DNA of 64,000 nt. Source: an uncultured Muribaculaceae bacterium (GTDB lineage Bacteria > Bacteroidota > Bacteroidia > Bacteroidales > Muribaculaceae). A program made the position numbers and the translations under genes. Location: NCBI GenBank assembly GCA_934661195.1, contig CAKUJD010000003.1:333879-397878 (forward strand). Direction: 5' to 3'. Below are positions 32,454-42,600 of this stretch, piece by piece. The notes under the pieces are model-generated. The model saw nothing but the letters and a program-made list of their open reading frames with translations, did no database searches and was not told the origin of the DNA. Numbering within the stretch: the stretch's first letter is position 1; each line of letters opens with the position of its first letter.

Positions 32454-34646
32454 TCACATAAAATTTATAGGCACAACCAGCTTTATGGTGAAGTTGCGAC
32501 CCATATTGTACACTCCCAACCTGCCAGTGGCGTTGTTCATGTCGAGATACTTCAGACGGCTTAAATGATTCTGATAGGCCTTGTCGGTTATGTTCTCGCA
32601 CGACAGGTATAGTGAAAACAGGCGTTTGCCGCGATGCAGCACATCGGTGCCGGCATAGACGTTTAACAGCGTGTATGCCGGGGTGGCCGTCTCGGTGTTG
32701 TTGGCGGCATAATAATGGTTTTGCCGCAAGTTGCAGTCCGACTCCACTTTGACAAACAGGTTGTCGAAAGTCTTTCCTCGGCACACAAACTCATATCTTA
32801 TGTCGGCAAGCCAGCGCGGGGCTGGTGTGAGCGGAAGATATTTGGAGTCGGCCGGCTGATTAAGCTGCACGGAGTTGACATATGAGAAACTGTTGCCAAT
32901 GTGAAGCCCCGCAAATGGATGCACGTCGACGCGGGCCTCGCCGCCAAGCAGGCGTGCGTTGCCCGATGTAAACTTGTAGGCCGGTGTGCCGTCGATAAGC
33001 ACTGCGTTGCCGTTGGCGTCGGCGAGTTTCTCGGCAAATATGTAGTTGCTTATGCGGTTGGCAAACAGCGACAGCTCGGCCGACACCACGTCTGACGTGT
33101 AGTCTGCGCCAAGGTCAATCTGCCAGCTGTGCTCAGGCTTCAGATTGTTGTTGCCTATCTCGTAACGGCTTGTCCCTTCATGCTCGCCGTTGGCTGCAAG
33201 CTCGCTTATGTTGGGCGCGCGGAATCCGGTTGACACATTCAGCTTGGCATTAAGCCCGGGCAGGATGCTCTGCGCCACTCCTATGCTTGCCGAGACACCG
33301 TCGAGCGAACGCCTGAAGTCGTTGAAGCGCATAGGGGTCTCCCCGTCAGTGCTTTTGCCGTCATCCTCCTCTGTGGCGGCCATTGCGTTGCTGTGCAGGC
33401 GGCGATGGTCGTAGCGTATGCCGCCGCTTAGGCTTGTGCCGCCAAACTTTCGGCTTGTGGTGGCAAACAAGCCATAGTCAAACAGATGATAGCTTGGAAT
33501 GAGGAACTCCGAGCCAAGGTTCTGCGACCTTTGCCACATGCCGTTTATGCCAGCGGACAGCCGCCAGCCGCTCAGTTCGGGCGACTGGTAGCGCAAGTCG
33601 TAGTTGATGGTGTGCAGCCGCAGGTAGAGCCCGTATTCGTCTCTCGATTCCTCATATTCCTGGCGTTGGTTCTGCTGGTAGCCCAATATGAACTTGAGAT
33701 TTCCGCTGCCAATGTTCCACAGGTTGTCGAGCACGGCCTTGTAGTGATGTATTTGCTGGTAGGGCAAAGGGGTGCCGTAGCCTTTCCCCGTGAATCCTTC
33801 GGGGGCCGAGAGTATGCCGGTCTCTTCGTCTCGCTCGCCCTCAACGATGCCTGGTGTCAGGTGATAATAGTCGAGGGTGAGATGCGTGTGGCCGTTGCTG
33901 TGGTCGTAGCCCAGCAATTGCGAGAAAGCCTGCTCGCGAAATGCCGATCCGTACACATATCCGTCGTAAGCGTTGCGATAGGAGTGGGCGGCTTTGCCGC
34001 TATAGCGTGAGTTCCACACAAATCCGCCCTTGTTGCCGGCAAAGTTTAGCGAGTAGTCAAACAGTCCGTTGTTGGTCTGATAACCTGTCGACAGATTGCC
34101 CTGCATCTCGCCAAGCGGCAGGATAGGCGCGCTGCGAAACACTATCACGCCTGCCATTGCATCCGACCCATACATCAGGCTGGCAGGCCCTTTAAGGATT
34201 TCGGCCGAATATACCGACGCTGCATCAATCTCCACTCCATGCTCGTCGCCCCATTGCTGGCCTTCCTGGCGTATGCCATCGTTGACCACAACCACGCGAT
34301 TGTAACCCAATCCTCTAATCACGGGCTTTGATATGCTGCTGCCCGTAGTCACCTGCGACACACCTGGCTGGCGCGATATGGCATCAACGATATTTGTGCT
34401 CGGCAGTGTCTCCAACTGACGGTGTGTGACTATGGAAACTGGGGCGGGCTGCTCTCGTAGGCGCTGGTATCCGGTGAGTCCGGTCACCACCACCTCGTCG
34501 AGTCTCACGGGGCTCTCTGTTATGGGTTGGTGCATTATGGAGTCGGTCTTATTCTCATTGGCCGCAAGCTGCTTTATAGCCTCAGCGGGGGCTGTTGCCG
34601 ACGAGCATACGCCAATCAGCAATATCGAATTAAGTATTTTATTCAT
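32454..34646 (-). CDS. TonB-dependent outer-membrane receptor
   Basis: 730 residues with a signal peptide. The TonB box region and plug start at about 48 (Arg-Leu-Asp-Glu-Val-Val-Val-Thr-Gly). The plug shows Ala-Ile-Ser-Arg-Gln-Pro-Gly-Val and Pro-Val-Ile-Arg-Gly-Leu-Gly-Tyr-Asn-Arg-Val, then Val-Glu-Ile-Leu-Lys-Gly-Pro-Ala-Ser-Leu-Met-Tyr-Gly-Ser-Asp-Ala-Met. The barrel has a clear receptor C-terminal domain. There is no carboxypeptidase-like N-terminal extension and no adjacent SusD, so it is an iron, haem or metal type receptor rather than a glycan one. A His-rich small membrane protein precedes it by 80 nt, hinting at zinc or copper. Substrate is inferred only. Confidence 0.88.
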   Translation of the reverse strand: MNKILNSILLIGVCSSATAPAEAIKQLAANENKTDSIMHQPITESPVRLDEVVVTGLTGYQRLREQPAPVSIVTHRQLETLPSTNIVDAISRQPGVSQVTTGSSISKPVIRGLGYNRVVVVNDGIRQEGQQWGDEHGVEIDAASVYSAEILKGPASLMYGSDAMAGVIVFRSAPILPLGEMQGNLSTGYQTNNGLFDYSLNFAGNKGGFVWNSRYSGKAAHSYRNAYDGYVYGSAFREQAFSQLLGYDHSNGHTHLTLDYYHLTPGIVEGERDEETGILSAPEGFTGKGYGTPLPYQQIHHYKAVLDNLWNIGSGNLKFILGYQQNQRQEYEESRDEYGLYLRLHTINYDLRYQSPELSGWRLSAGINGMWQRSQNLGSEFLIPSYHLFDYGLFATTSRKFGGTSLSGGIRYDHRRLHSNAMAATEEDDGKSTDGETPMRFNDFRRSLDGVSASIGVAQSILPGLNAKLNVSTGFRAPNISELAANGEHEGTSRYEIGNNNLKPEHSWQIDLGADYTSDVVSAELSLFANRISNYIFAEKLADANGNAVLIDGTPAYKFTSGNARLLGGEARVDVHPFAGLHIGNSFSYVNSVQLNQPADSKYLPLTPAPRWLADIRYEFVCRGKTFDNLFVKVESDCNLRQNHYYAANNTETATPAYTLLNVYAGTDVLHRGKRLFSLYLSCENITDKAYQNHLSRLKYLDMNNATGRLGVYNMGRNFTIKLVVPINFM

Positions 34647-34726
34647 AGTATGTTGCCTTATTCTTTTTTATGTCATAGAATATGCTGTCGTCGCAATAAT
34701 GCTGCGAAGACTACGCATGTGTTTTT

Positions 34727-35098
34727 TTATCCAATAAAAACAAGGCAATAGGGCGGTGCTCGCGTGTTTGTGGCATTGTCTGGGCGTTGCGGAATTTCAG
34801 TGCGCCGGTTCAGCCAGACAATGCGGAATGTAACAGCCACGGCAGGCAGCATGGCGGCTGCGGCTGCGGTGTAAAGGGTGTTTTGCAGCTGGCACAGCAC
34901 GCATTCGTGCGTGTTATGCTGCATGGCATAGAGATGCCCGCCGTGGTGCACGTGATGGATGCATTCTTGGCACACAGGCACGGGATTAAACGTCTGCGCT
35001 TCATCGTGGTGATGAAACGTCAAGGCAATGACCATTGGCACATACACCAACAGAAGAAGCCAAGAAAGACGTGAACTCTTGTCTGTTATCCCTTGCAT
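34727..35098 (-). CDS. Small His/Cys-rich membrane protein, probably metal-related
   Basis: 123 residues. There are two hydrophobic segments (about 10-28 and 78-98). Between them is a loop rich in His and Cys: His-His-His-Asp-Glu, Cys-x2-Cys-Ile-His-His-Val-His-His-Gly-Gly-His, and His-Glu-Cys-Val-Leu-Cys. The topology would place the loop in the periplasm. The pattern (two Cys-x2-Cys pairs and about ten His) suggests binding of zinc, copper or another soft metal, similar to DUF2946-like proteins. It is the first gene of a probable pair with the receptor. A -7 box TAACTTTG (35150-35157) and an A/T-rich dyad (35159-35177) sit upstream. Confidence 0.75.
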   Translation of the reverse strand: MQGITDKSSRLSWLLLLVYVPMVIALTFHHHDEAQTFNPVPVCQECIHHVHHGGHLYAMQHNTHECVLCQLQNTLYTAAAAAMLPAVAVTFRIVWLNRRTEIPQRPDNATNTRAPPYCLVFIG

Positions 35099-35158
35099 AT
35101 GATTATGAAAAATCGGCTTGTCTTGCCGTGTGAAACTTCAAATGCTGTGCAAAGTTAT

Positions 35159-35177
35159 ATTATTTATTGCAAATAAT
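35159..35177. promoter_or_regulatory. Operator-like dyad of the His-rich/receptor pair
   Basis: ATTATTT (35159-35165) and AAATAAT (35171-35177) form a 7-bp inverted repeat with a 5-nt spacer, directly upstream of TAACTTTG (35150-35157, - strand). Size and base composition resemble Fur-family operators; this is an inference. Confidence 0.4.
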
Positions 35178-35246
35178 GTGATAAAATGATACTTTTTTAT
35201 GTGTCTTTATTTAATTTTGATGCCGTGCGCCGAAAAACGGCCAACC

Positions 35247-35264
35247 ATGTTGCACAACATATTT
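35247..35264. repeat. Repeated dyad motif, copy 2
   Basis: Identical to 23937-23954 (ATGTTGCACAACATATTT). Confidence 0.5.
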
Positions 35265-35380
35265 TAATTGCCGCCACATATTCAAAGTATTGTATAACTT
35301 TACAACAGCCAAAACAATGGCTGTGGCTTATGAGTGCGAAAAAATGTGCCGTTTGATTTCGTGCTGAACGCTAATTGTGC

Positions 35381-35388
35381 TACCTTTG
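35381..35388 (+). promoter_or_regulatory. -7 box of phoH
   Basis: TACCTTTG fits TAnnTTTG and ends 11 nt before the first ATG of phoH, so the mRNA leader would be only a few nucleotides unless the ATG at 35409 is used. Confidence 0.55.
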
Positions 35389-35399
35389 CAACATATTAA

Positions 35400-36401
35400 A
35401 TGCAATCTATGATTGAACGTCATGTAATCATCGACTCGGTTGACCCCGTGGTGTTCTACGGGGTCAACAACTCTAACATACAACTGATTCGCGACCTGTT
35501 TCCAAAACTGCGCATGGCAGCGCGCGGCACGGTGATAACCGTGATTGGCGACGAGGAGGAAACCGAGCGCTTTGAGCGCAATGTGAAGAAACTTGAGGAA
35601 TACTGTGCCAAATACAACAAGCTGAACGAGGATGTGATAATCGACACCATCAACGGAGTCCCGCCCAAGGAGCTGAAGATGGACGACGCCATTGTGTATG
35701 GCGTGAACGGCAAGCCCATCAAGGCCCGCACCCCCAACCAGCAGCTGATGGTGAAGGCATGCACCGACAACGACCTCACATTCGCCCTCGGCCCCGCAGG
35801 CACGGGCAAGACCTATCTGGCCGTGGCATTGGCCGTGCGCGCCCTTAAAAACAAGGAGGTGCGCAAAATCATCTTGTCGCGCCCCGCGGTCGAGGCCGGC
35901 GAGAAGCTGGGCTTCCTGCCCGGCGACATGCGCGACAAAATTGACCCCTACCTGCAGCCTCTGTACGACGCCCTTGAGGACATGATTCCCGGAGCCAAGC
36001 TAAAGGAGCTGATGGACGGCAACGTGATTCAGATTGCTCCGCTGGCATTCATGCGCGGCCGCACGCTCAACGACGCCGTGATAGTGCTCGACGAGGCGCA
36101 GAACACCACAGTGCACCAAATCAAGATGTTCCTCACCCGCCTGGGCATGGGGTCGAAGATGATTGTGACTGGCGACACCTCGCAAATCGACCTGCCCCGC
36201 AGCACGGCCTCGGGCCTGGTGCAGGCGCTGAAGGTGCTGCGCCACGTGGAGGGCATCGGGCGCGTGGAGTTTGGCAAAAAAGACATTGTGCGCCACCGCC
36301 TGGTGCAGCGCATAGTGGAGGCCTACGAGAAGCACGACGCCCTGGCCAAGGCCGGGTCGACGACGACGGCCAGCCGGCCGACAAGGGAAATTGAAATTTA
36401 G
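35400..36401 (+). CDS. phoH: PhoH family ATPase
   Basis: 333 residues, cytoplasmic. The P-loop Gly-Pro-Ala-Gly-Thr-Gly-Lys-Thr is at 131-138 and Walker B Val-Leu-Asp-Glu-Ala-Gln at 229-234, both set in the standard PhoH domain with Arg-Pro-Ala-Val-Glu-Ala-Gly and Gly-Asp-x-x-Gln-Ile-Asp-Leu-Pro motifs. PhoH-like proteins are ATPases linked to RNA metabolism and phosphate stress; the exact role here is not known. The start at 35400 or 35409 is undecided because the promoter is so close. purC follows 49 nt after the stop on the same strand, so the two may share a transcript. Confidence 0.92.
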   Translation: MQSMIERHVIIDSVDPVVFYGVNNSNIQLIRDLFPKLRMAARGTVITVIGDEEETERFERNVKKLEEYCAKYNKLNEDVIIDTINGVPPKELKMDDAIVYGVNGKPIKARTPNQQLMVKACTDNDLTFALGPAGTGKTYLAVALAVRALKNKEVRKIILSRPAVEAGEKLGFLPGDMRDKIDPYLQPLYDALEDMIPGAKLKELMDGNVIQIAPLAFMRGRTLNDAVIVLDEAQNTTVHQIKMFLTRLGMGSKMIVTGDTSQIDLPRSTASGLVQALKVLRHVEGIGRVEFGKKDIVRHRLVQRIVEAYEKHDALAKAGSTTTASRPTREIEI

Positions 36402-36450
36402 ACACGACACAACAACAAAACATCACTTAACTAAAGTTTTTATAGCAAAA

Positions 36451-37404
36451 ATGGCAAATACGTTAACTCACACCGACTTCCATTTCGAGGGACAAAAAAG
36501 CGTGTATCACGGCAAGGTCCGTGACGTGTACAACATCAACGACGACCTGCTGGTGATGGTCGCCACCGACCGCATTTCGGCTTTCGACTTCATTCTGCCC
36601 AAGGGCATACCGTCGAAGGGCCAGGTGCTCAACCAAATCGCAGCTCAGTTTCTCGATGCCACTGCCGACATCGTGCCCAACTGGAAGCTGGCCACTCCCG
36701 ACCCCATGGTCACAGTGGGTGTGAAGTGCGAGGGCTTCCCCGTTGAGATGATCATCCGCGGCTACCTCACCGGCAGCGCATGGCGCGCCTACGCCGAGGG
36801 CTGCCGCGAGCTGTGCGGCGTGAAGCTGCCCGAGGGCATGCGCGAAAACCAAAAGTTCCCCGAGCCCATCATCACCCCCACCACCAAGGCCGCAAGCGGC
36901 CACGACGAGAACATCTCGCGCGAGGAGATTCTGAAGCAGGGCATCATCAGCGAGGACGACTACAAGCAGGTGGAGGCCTACACGCGCGCCCTGTTTGCCC
37001 GCGGCAGCGAAATCGCGGCCGGCAAGGGCCTGATTCTGGTCGACACCAAATATGAGTTTGGCAAGCGCGACGGCAAGGTGATTCTGATGGACGAGATCCA
37101 CACCCCCGACTCTTCGCGCTACTTCTACTCCAAGGGCTATGAGGAGCGCTTCGAGAAAGGCGAGCCACAGAAGCAGCTGTCGAAGGAGTTTGTGCGCCAG
37201 TGGCTCATAGAGCACAACTTCATGGGCAAGCCCGGACAGACCATGCCCGAGATGACCGACGAGTATTGCGAGACCGTGGCCGAGCGCTACATCGAGCTGT
37301 ATGAGGACATCACCGGCAAGAAGTTTGAGCGTGCCGCAGCCGACGTCGACCTCGCTGCCCGCATCGAGAAAAACGTGGCCGCCTATCTGGCTTCGCGCAA
37401 GTGA
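36451..37404 (+). CDS. purC: Phosphoribosylaminoimidazole-succinocarboxamide synthase (SAICAR synthetase)
   Basis: It joins aspartate to CAIR with ATP in purine synthesis. 317 residues from the ATG at 36451; upstream in-frame codons are A/C-rich leader. Visible family motifs are Gly-Lys-Val-Arg-Asp-Val-Tyr near 22-28, [16 protein letters not shown], and Leu-Val-Asp-Thr-Lys-Tyr-Glu-Phe-Gly near 200. The length matches the longer (about 310-residue) class found in Bacteroidetes and fungi. It lies downstream of phoH and is closed by a long hairpin terminator. Confidence 0.97.
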   Translation: MANTLTHTDFHFEGQKSVYHGKVRDVYNINDDLLVMVATDRISAFDFILPKGIPSKGQVLNQIAAQFLDATADIVPNWKLATPDPMVTVGVKCEGFPVEMIIRGYLTGSAWRAYAEGCRELCGVKLPEGMRENQKFPEPIITPTTKAASGHDENISREEILKQGIISEDDYKQVEAYTRALFARGSEIAAGKGLILVDTKYEFGKRDGKVILMDEIHTPDSSRYFYSKGYEERFEKGEPQKQLSKEFVRQWLIEHNFMGKPGQTMPEMTDEYCETVAERYIELYEDITGKKFERAAADVDLAARIEKNVAAYLASRK

Positions 37405-37431
37405 CGCCAGCCGACACACCGCATAATTCGT

Positions 37432-37502
37432 GATGCAGGCATGCGCAGAGCAGGCGCCTTAGAGGTGGCGCGGCTCGGTGGTGCCTGCATCCGTTTTTTT
37501 TA
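37432..37502 (+). terminator. Terminator after purC
   Basis: GATGCAGGCA (37432-37441) pairs with TGCCTGCATC (37482-37491), with a structured GC-rich inside, followed by CG and eight T. Confidence 0.75.
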
Positions 37503-37539
37503 AAAAAAGACAATCAAACAAAAGCATAAAAGAAATCAA

Positions 37540-38277
37540 GTGGACTACAAAAGCGAGAAACTGATGCCCTACTCGGGCGAAGAAGGCAAAACGGGCCAGG
37601 TGAGGCAGATGTTCGACTCCATAGCCCCGGCCTACGACTTCATGAACCACGCCATGACCCTTGGAATTGACAAACTGTGGCGCCGAAAGGCCGTGCGCAT
37701 GATTGCCCAGGCCGCCCCGCGCCGCATCCTCGATGTGGCCACGGGCACCGGCGACTTTGCCATAAAGCTGTGCCGCGACCTGCACCCTGAGTCGGTGGTT
37801 GGCATCGACATTTCGCAGGGCATGCTCGACGTGGCGCGTCGCAAGGTGGCACAGCGCGGAATGCAAGGCGTGATCACATTTGAGCAGGCCGACTGCCTGC
37901 ACACCAGCTTTGCCGACAACACGTTTGACGCCATCACCGTGGCCTTCGGCGTGCGCAACTTTGAGCACATCGAGCAGGGCTACCGCGAGATGCTGCGCGT
38001 GCTCAAGCCCAGCGGCACCCTGTGTGTGATAGAGTTGTCGGTGCCGCCCAACCCGCTCATCCGCTTCTTCTACAACCTGTATGCGCTGCACATAATCCCG
38101 GCCATTGGCGGCCTCAAGTCGCACGACCGCAGCGCCTACCGCTACCTGCCGCTGAGCATAGCAGCCGCTCCGCAGGGCCAGAAGATGCTCGACATAATGC
38201 GCGCCACCGGTTTCAGTAGTTGTGCCTGCCGCCGCCTCACTTTGGGCGTGTGCTCGGTCTACACCGCGGTGAAGTGA
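37540..38277 (+). CDS. menG: Demethylmenaquinone methyltransferase
   Basis: It transfers a methyl group from S-adenosylmethionine to demethylmenaquinone, the last step of menaquinone synthesis. 245 residues, with a GTG start. The UbiE/COQ5 signature is seen: Phe-Asp-x-Ile-Ala-Pro-x-Tyr-Asp-x-x-Asn near 25-36, SAM motif I Asp-Val-Ala-Thr-Gly-Thr-Gly-Asp at 65-72, and Val-Ala-Phe-Gly-Val-Arg-Asn-Phe near 130. Bacteroidales are anaerobes that use menaquinone, so menG is preferred over ubiE. It lies 135 nt after purC, past a terminator, and upstream of pfkA. Confidence 0.93.
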   Translation: MDYKSEKLMPYSGEEGKTGQVRQMFDSIAPAYDFMNHAMTLGIDKLWRRKAVRMIAQAAPRRILDVATGTGDFAIKLCRDLHPESVVGIDISQGMLDVARRKVAQRGMQGVITFEQADCLHTSFADNTFDAITVAFGVRNFEHIEQGYREMLRVLKPSGTLCVIELSVPPNPLIRFFYNLYALHIIPAIGGLKSHDRSAYRYLPLSIAAAPQGQKMLDIMRATGFSSCACRRLTLGVCSVYTAVK

Positions 38278-38346
38278 CCGTGGGCTGTTCACCCCCTGTT
38301 ATGCTTTTTTTACACGCATTGCCGTGGCGCAGAGCAAAAAAAACGT

Positions 38347-38354
38347 TAATTTTG
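38347..38354 (+). promoter_or_regulatory. -7 box of pfkA
   Basis: TAATTTTG fits TAnnTTTG, with a leader of about 108 nt before the ATG; an ATTG 25 nt upstream is a poor -33 element. Confidence 0.45.
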
Positions 38355-38467
38355 TGCCGACTAATGTGCGGTGGCCTAGTGCCGCCCCCACTACAGCTTC
38401 ATATAGCCAGCGACGCAAGCATTAGCGAGAGGACAACAAAGAAACCAATAATTTATATAATAAGACT

Positions 38468-39448
38468 ATGGCAGCAATAAAAACCATCGGCATCTTAACA
38501 TCGGGAGGCGATGCCCCCGGCATGAACGCAGCAATCCGCGCGGTAACGCGCTCAGCTATATTCAGCGGCTTCAAGGTGAAAGGCATCTACCGCGGCTACA
38601 AGGGCCTCATCGACGATGAGGTGGTAGAGTTCAAAACCCAAAACGTGTCGAACATCATCCAGCAGGGCGGCACCATACTGAAGACGGCGCGCAGCAAGGA
38701 ATTCCCCACTCCCGAAGGCCACCAGAAGGCCTACGAGGTGATGAAAAAGGAAGAAATCGACGCCCTGGTGGTGATAGGCGGCGACGGTTCGCTGAGCGGC
38801 GCGCGCCAGTTTGCCAGCGAATATGATGTGCCCATCATTGGCCTGCCGGGCACCATCGACAACGACCTTTATGGCACCGACCACACCATTGGCTACGACA
38901 CCGCCCTCAACACCATCATGTGGTGCGTGGACCGCATCCGCGACACGGCCACCAGCCACGAGCGTCTGTTCTTCATCGAGGTGATGGGCCGCAACGCCGG
39001 CTTCCTTGCCCTCAACGGAGCAATCGCCAGCGGCGCCGAGGCTGCCATCATCCCCGAGATTTCCACCGAGGTCGACCAGCTGGCCGAACTCATCCAGAAC
39101 GGATTCCGCAAGAGCAAGAACTCATCGATAGTGCTTGTGGCCGAGAGCCCCATCACCGGTGGTGCCATGGGCCTGGCCGAGCGCGTGCGCAAGGAGTATC
39201 CGCAATACGACGTGCGCGTCACCATACTTGGCCACCTGCAGCGCGGCGGCTCACCCACTGCGTGCGACCGCATTCTTGCTTCGCGCATGGGCGCGGCTGC
39301 AGTCGATGCACTGCTCGAAGGCCAGCGCAATGTGATGATTGGCGACGCCAACGATGAGATTGTGTATGTGCCTTTTTCAAAGGCCATCAAAAACGACAAA
39401 CCCATCGACCGCGAGCTGCTCACCACCCTGCGCCGCCTCTCGATCTGA
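38468..39448 (+). CDS. pfkA: ATP-dependent 6-phosphofructokinase
   Basis: It phosphorylates fructose-6-phosphate with ATP in glycolysis. 326 residues, typical of the short bacterial form. [10 protein letters not shown] is at 11-20. Gly-Gly-Asp-Gly-Ser at 104-108 is the ATP-type signature (pyrophosphate enzymes have Asp-Asp here). The catalytic loop Gly-Thr-Ile-Asp-Asn-Asp is at 128-133, with Asp131 as base. Glu-Val-Met-Gly-Arg follows near 171-175. The gene has its own promoter and a strong terminator. Confidence 0.96.
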   Translation: MAAIKTIGILTSGGDAPGMNAAIRAVTRSAIFSGFKVKGIYRGYKGLIDDEVVEFKTQNVSNIIQQGGTILKTARSKEFPTPEGHQKAYEVMKKEEIDALVVIGGDGSLSGARQFASEYDVPIIGLPGTIDNDLYGTDHTIGYDTALNTIMWCVDRIRDTATSHERLFFIEVMGRNAGFLALNGAIASGAEAAIIPEISTEVDQLAELIQNGFRKSKNSSIVLVAESPITGGAMGLAERVRKEYPQYDVRVTILGHLQRGGSPTACDRILASRMGAAAVDALLEGQRNVMIGDANDEIVYVPFSKAIKNDKPIDRELLTTLRRLSI

Positions 39449-39474
39449 TCCGCAGCGCTAAAGACATTAATGCC

Positions 39475-39516
39475 GGCGGGCCGCATTCCAATCGGAGTGC
39501 GGCCCGCCTTGTTTTG
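39475..39516 (+). terminator. Rho-independent terminator of pfkA
   Basis: A 15-bp stem (39475-39489 with 39494-39508, one G-U pair, loop aatc) is followed by ttgtttt. Confidence 0.8.
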
Positions 39517-39574
39517 GTAGTGGCGCAGGCGCTGCACCAAAGAAAATGCACACTGCGTGGCCATTGCAAGCGTG

Positions 39575-39603
39575 TTGTTACAGAATTGTTACCGTTTTGT
39601 TAC
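39575..39603 (+). promoter_or_regulatory. Three TTGTTAC direct repeats upstream of GLUG paralogue 3
   Basis: TTGTTAC at 39575, 39586 and 39597 is spaced exactly 11 bp, one helical turn, just upstream of the TAATTTTG -7 box (39614-39621). This arrangement suggests an activator binding site on one face of the DNA. Confidence 0.5.
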
Positions 39604-39613
39604 ATCGCATAAA

Positions 39614-39621
39614 TAATTTTG
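39614..39621 (+). promoter_or_regulatory. -7 box of GLUG paralogue 3
   Basis: TAATTTTG fits TAnnTTTG, about 39 nt before the ATG at 39660. The -33 position is occupied by the repeats, not by a good TTTG. Confidence 0.55.
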
Positions 39622-39659
39622 CGAATAAACTACATTGTTTAACCTAAGTATTGTATTTT

Positions 39660-42600
39660 ATGCCAAAATTGTTACTTATGTGTGCTTTGGCTGTGATGGG
39701 TGTGATGCCTGCCGCTGCGCAGCGGCAGACTGCAGCCACATCGCTGCCAAAGGCGGGCGCCGAGGCCAGCGGACCAGCGGTGCCAATCGGGCGCGCCCTT
39801 GTGCCATTGGGCGGGTCTAAGGTGGCAGAAGGCGCTTTTGCCGCGGCAATGCCGCACAAGGCGGCCCGAAGCCCTATCACATCGCTGCCAAGCGAGATGC
39901 ACATGGCTGAGTTCGACACCAGCACCAAGGGCAAGCGCGACCCCTCGGCCATGCTGACGTTTAGCGCGGCGGGTTCCGACTCGGCGCAGGTGAGCGGCAT
40001 CCACGGCCTCACTGGCGGCAAGCTGGGCGCAAAGTTTGACTTTGCCGCGGGCACCGTCAAGCTCTATCCGGGCAAGGTCTACGACCACAAGACCTACGGC
40101 GCCATTTGGGCGTGTGCCTACAACGAGCAGACCAACACCTTCAACACCTCCACGCCCATCACGGGCACGATTAACGCCGACGGCAGCATCACGCTGTCGG
40201 CCTGGGGCGTGTTTGCCGTCGACGGCGACTATCGGGGCTCGTCGTTTGGTCTGTATCGTTCGAGTGAATTGAAGCAGTCCAATGCCACCATCACCGATGT
40301 CACGTTCAAGACCAGCCTCAAAACCACGACAACCGAGCAATTTGCAAGCTATGTGGAGCAAGCGGGTGAAAACAAGCTTAACGTGTTTAACGTGGGCAAC
40401 TACTGCAACGCCACCGTCACCGTCGACCTGCTGGCCGACAGCACGGTGAGCATAGTGCCGCAGTATGTGACATCGACCACCAGCGCCGACTTCTTCTGCT
40501 ATCCCGCCGACTGGGCCGCCGCCCTGCGCGGCATCAAGGACAACATCACTGGCCGCGGCACCGCCACTACCATCACCCTGGGCAACTGGGGTGTGTGCAG
40601 CCGTACCAGCCTGGCCACACGCCAGCGCAATGTGGTGTCGAGCGTGATCACTGTCACCGACGGCTCCACCATAAGCTATCCCGCGGCTCCGGCCCTCGAC
40701 TGGACGGGCAGCGGCACCATCGCCTCGCCCTACTCTATCACCACAGCCAGGCAGCTAAGCGACTTTGCTCGCACCGTGAATGCCGGCAACTCATATGCAG
40801 GCAAGTATATTAGGCTCGACGCCGACATCGACATGGCGGCCGAGTCGGAGTCGTTCAAGCCCATAGGCTCGTCGGAGACACGCAGCTTCCAGGGCGTGTT
40901 CAACGGAGGCGGCCACACGGTGAGCAACCTCACCCTCGACCTCGGCGAGCAGATGGGCGTGGGCCTGTTTGGCTACACTGGCGCCAACAGCCTTGTGCAC
41001 GACATCAACATCAAGAACTTCAACATCACCACCTATGGCCGCTACGTAGGCGCCCTCGTGGGCTATGCCAAGGGCACCGTGGCCAATGTGAATGTGGCCT
41101 CCACCGCCATCACCACCTATTATGTGACGGTGGGCGGCGTGGTGGGCTACTACCAGGGCACCAATCTGCAGAATGCCGAGTTCGACGGCTCGGTGAGCGG
41201 CTGGGGCTCGGTGGGCGGCATTGTGGGCGAGCTGCGCGGTAAAGCCACGCAGCTGCGCAACCACGGCACCGTCACCATGAGCCAGTATTACGATGCCGCC
41301 TACACCGGCGTGGGCGGTGTGGCCGGAGCCACGCAGAACTACACGCTGGGGCGCAGCAGCATCACCGACAGCTATAACGACGGCCATGTGATAGGCCGCT
41401 CAAGCACCTCCTATGTGGGCGGTGTGGTGGGCCAGCTGCAAACTGCCGATGTGGCCCGCTGCTTCAATGTGGGCCTCATCAACGGCGTGGCGTCGGTGTC
41501 GTCGTCGCTTGGCGAAGGCGGCACCGCAGGCGTGGCGGGCCGCGCCTATGGCGCGACAGTGGCCGACTGCTACAACGGCAACTATGTGATCAACTCCTAC
41601 GTCACCAACAATGTGGGCGGCATCATCGGCCTTGTGGCCAAGCCCGCATCGGTGATCGACAATGGCGTGGTGGTGCGCTACGAGAACACTTCGGCCGTGA
41701 CCCGCAGCTACAACTCGGGCCAGGTGGTGCAGCCGGCCCTCTATGCCAGCCAGGGGCTGTGGGGCTCGTGCTATGCCGACACGGTGTTCACCAAGTGCTA
41801 CTTCGACCGTCAGACCACCGGCAACGAGATTGGCGCCAAACTGGCCTCAATGTCGTGCCTCACCAGCCAGCTGACCACGGCCAAGGGACTTGAAGGCATC
41901 AACGATGCCTCGGTGTGGGTCACCGCCGACGGCATGTATCCGCGCTTGAAAGGCTTTGAGAGCGTGACTTCGGCCATAGTGGCCGCCACTCCGGCCTATC
42001 TGGCCGACGGCGAGACCACGCAGAAGGTGAAGCACAATTTCACTGTGAGCACCGCAGGCGGCGTTAAGTGGAAGGCTTATGACGAGGCGAGCCAGACTTA
42101 TGGCTCGCAAAATGCGGCCTTCAAGCTGGATGGCGGGAATGTGTCGCTCAACAGTGTCACCACCAATGGCATAATCGTGGCCATGATGGGCGACGACACC
42201 AAGTTCTACAAGCGCCTTTGGATTAAGATGATCAACCCCAACGGCTTTGCCGGCAGCGGCACCGAGAGTGACCCCTACCTCATAAAGAGCAAGGCCGACC
42301 TCATTGAGCTGCGCAATGGCATCAACGGCAGCGCGCAGCACTACAAGGGCGAGCACTTCAGGCAGACGGCCGACATCGACCTGGCTCAGGGCGAGGGCGA
42401 CTTCAGCGGCATCGGCACCGACGGCTACTCGAGCCACATATTCGGCGGCATCTACGACGGCAACGGCCACTCGATAAGCAACCTTGTGATCAACGGCCTG
42501 GGTGCCGACAGCAAGGGCAAGGCCTCCAAGACCAACTCCACCGAGTTTGTGGGCCTGTTCGGCTACATCGAGCAGGGCGCTGTGGTGAAGAACCTAACCA

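Larger units (their letters stand above)
35099..35399. other. 301-nt divergent regulatory region
   Basis: It lies between the His-rich gene (-) and phoH (+). It contains the - strand -7 box and dyad, the motif copy 35247-35264, a 7-bp hairpin (35305-35324) and the phoH promoter. Confidence 0.6.
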
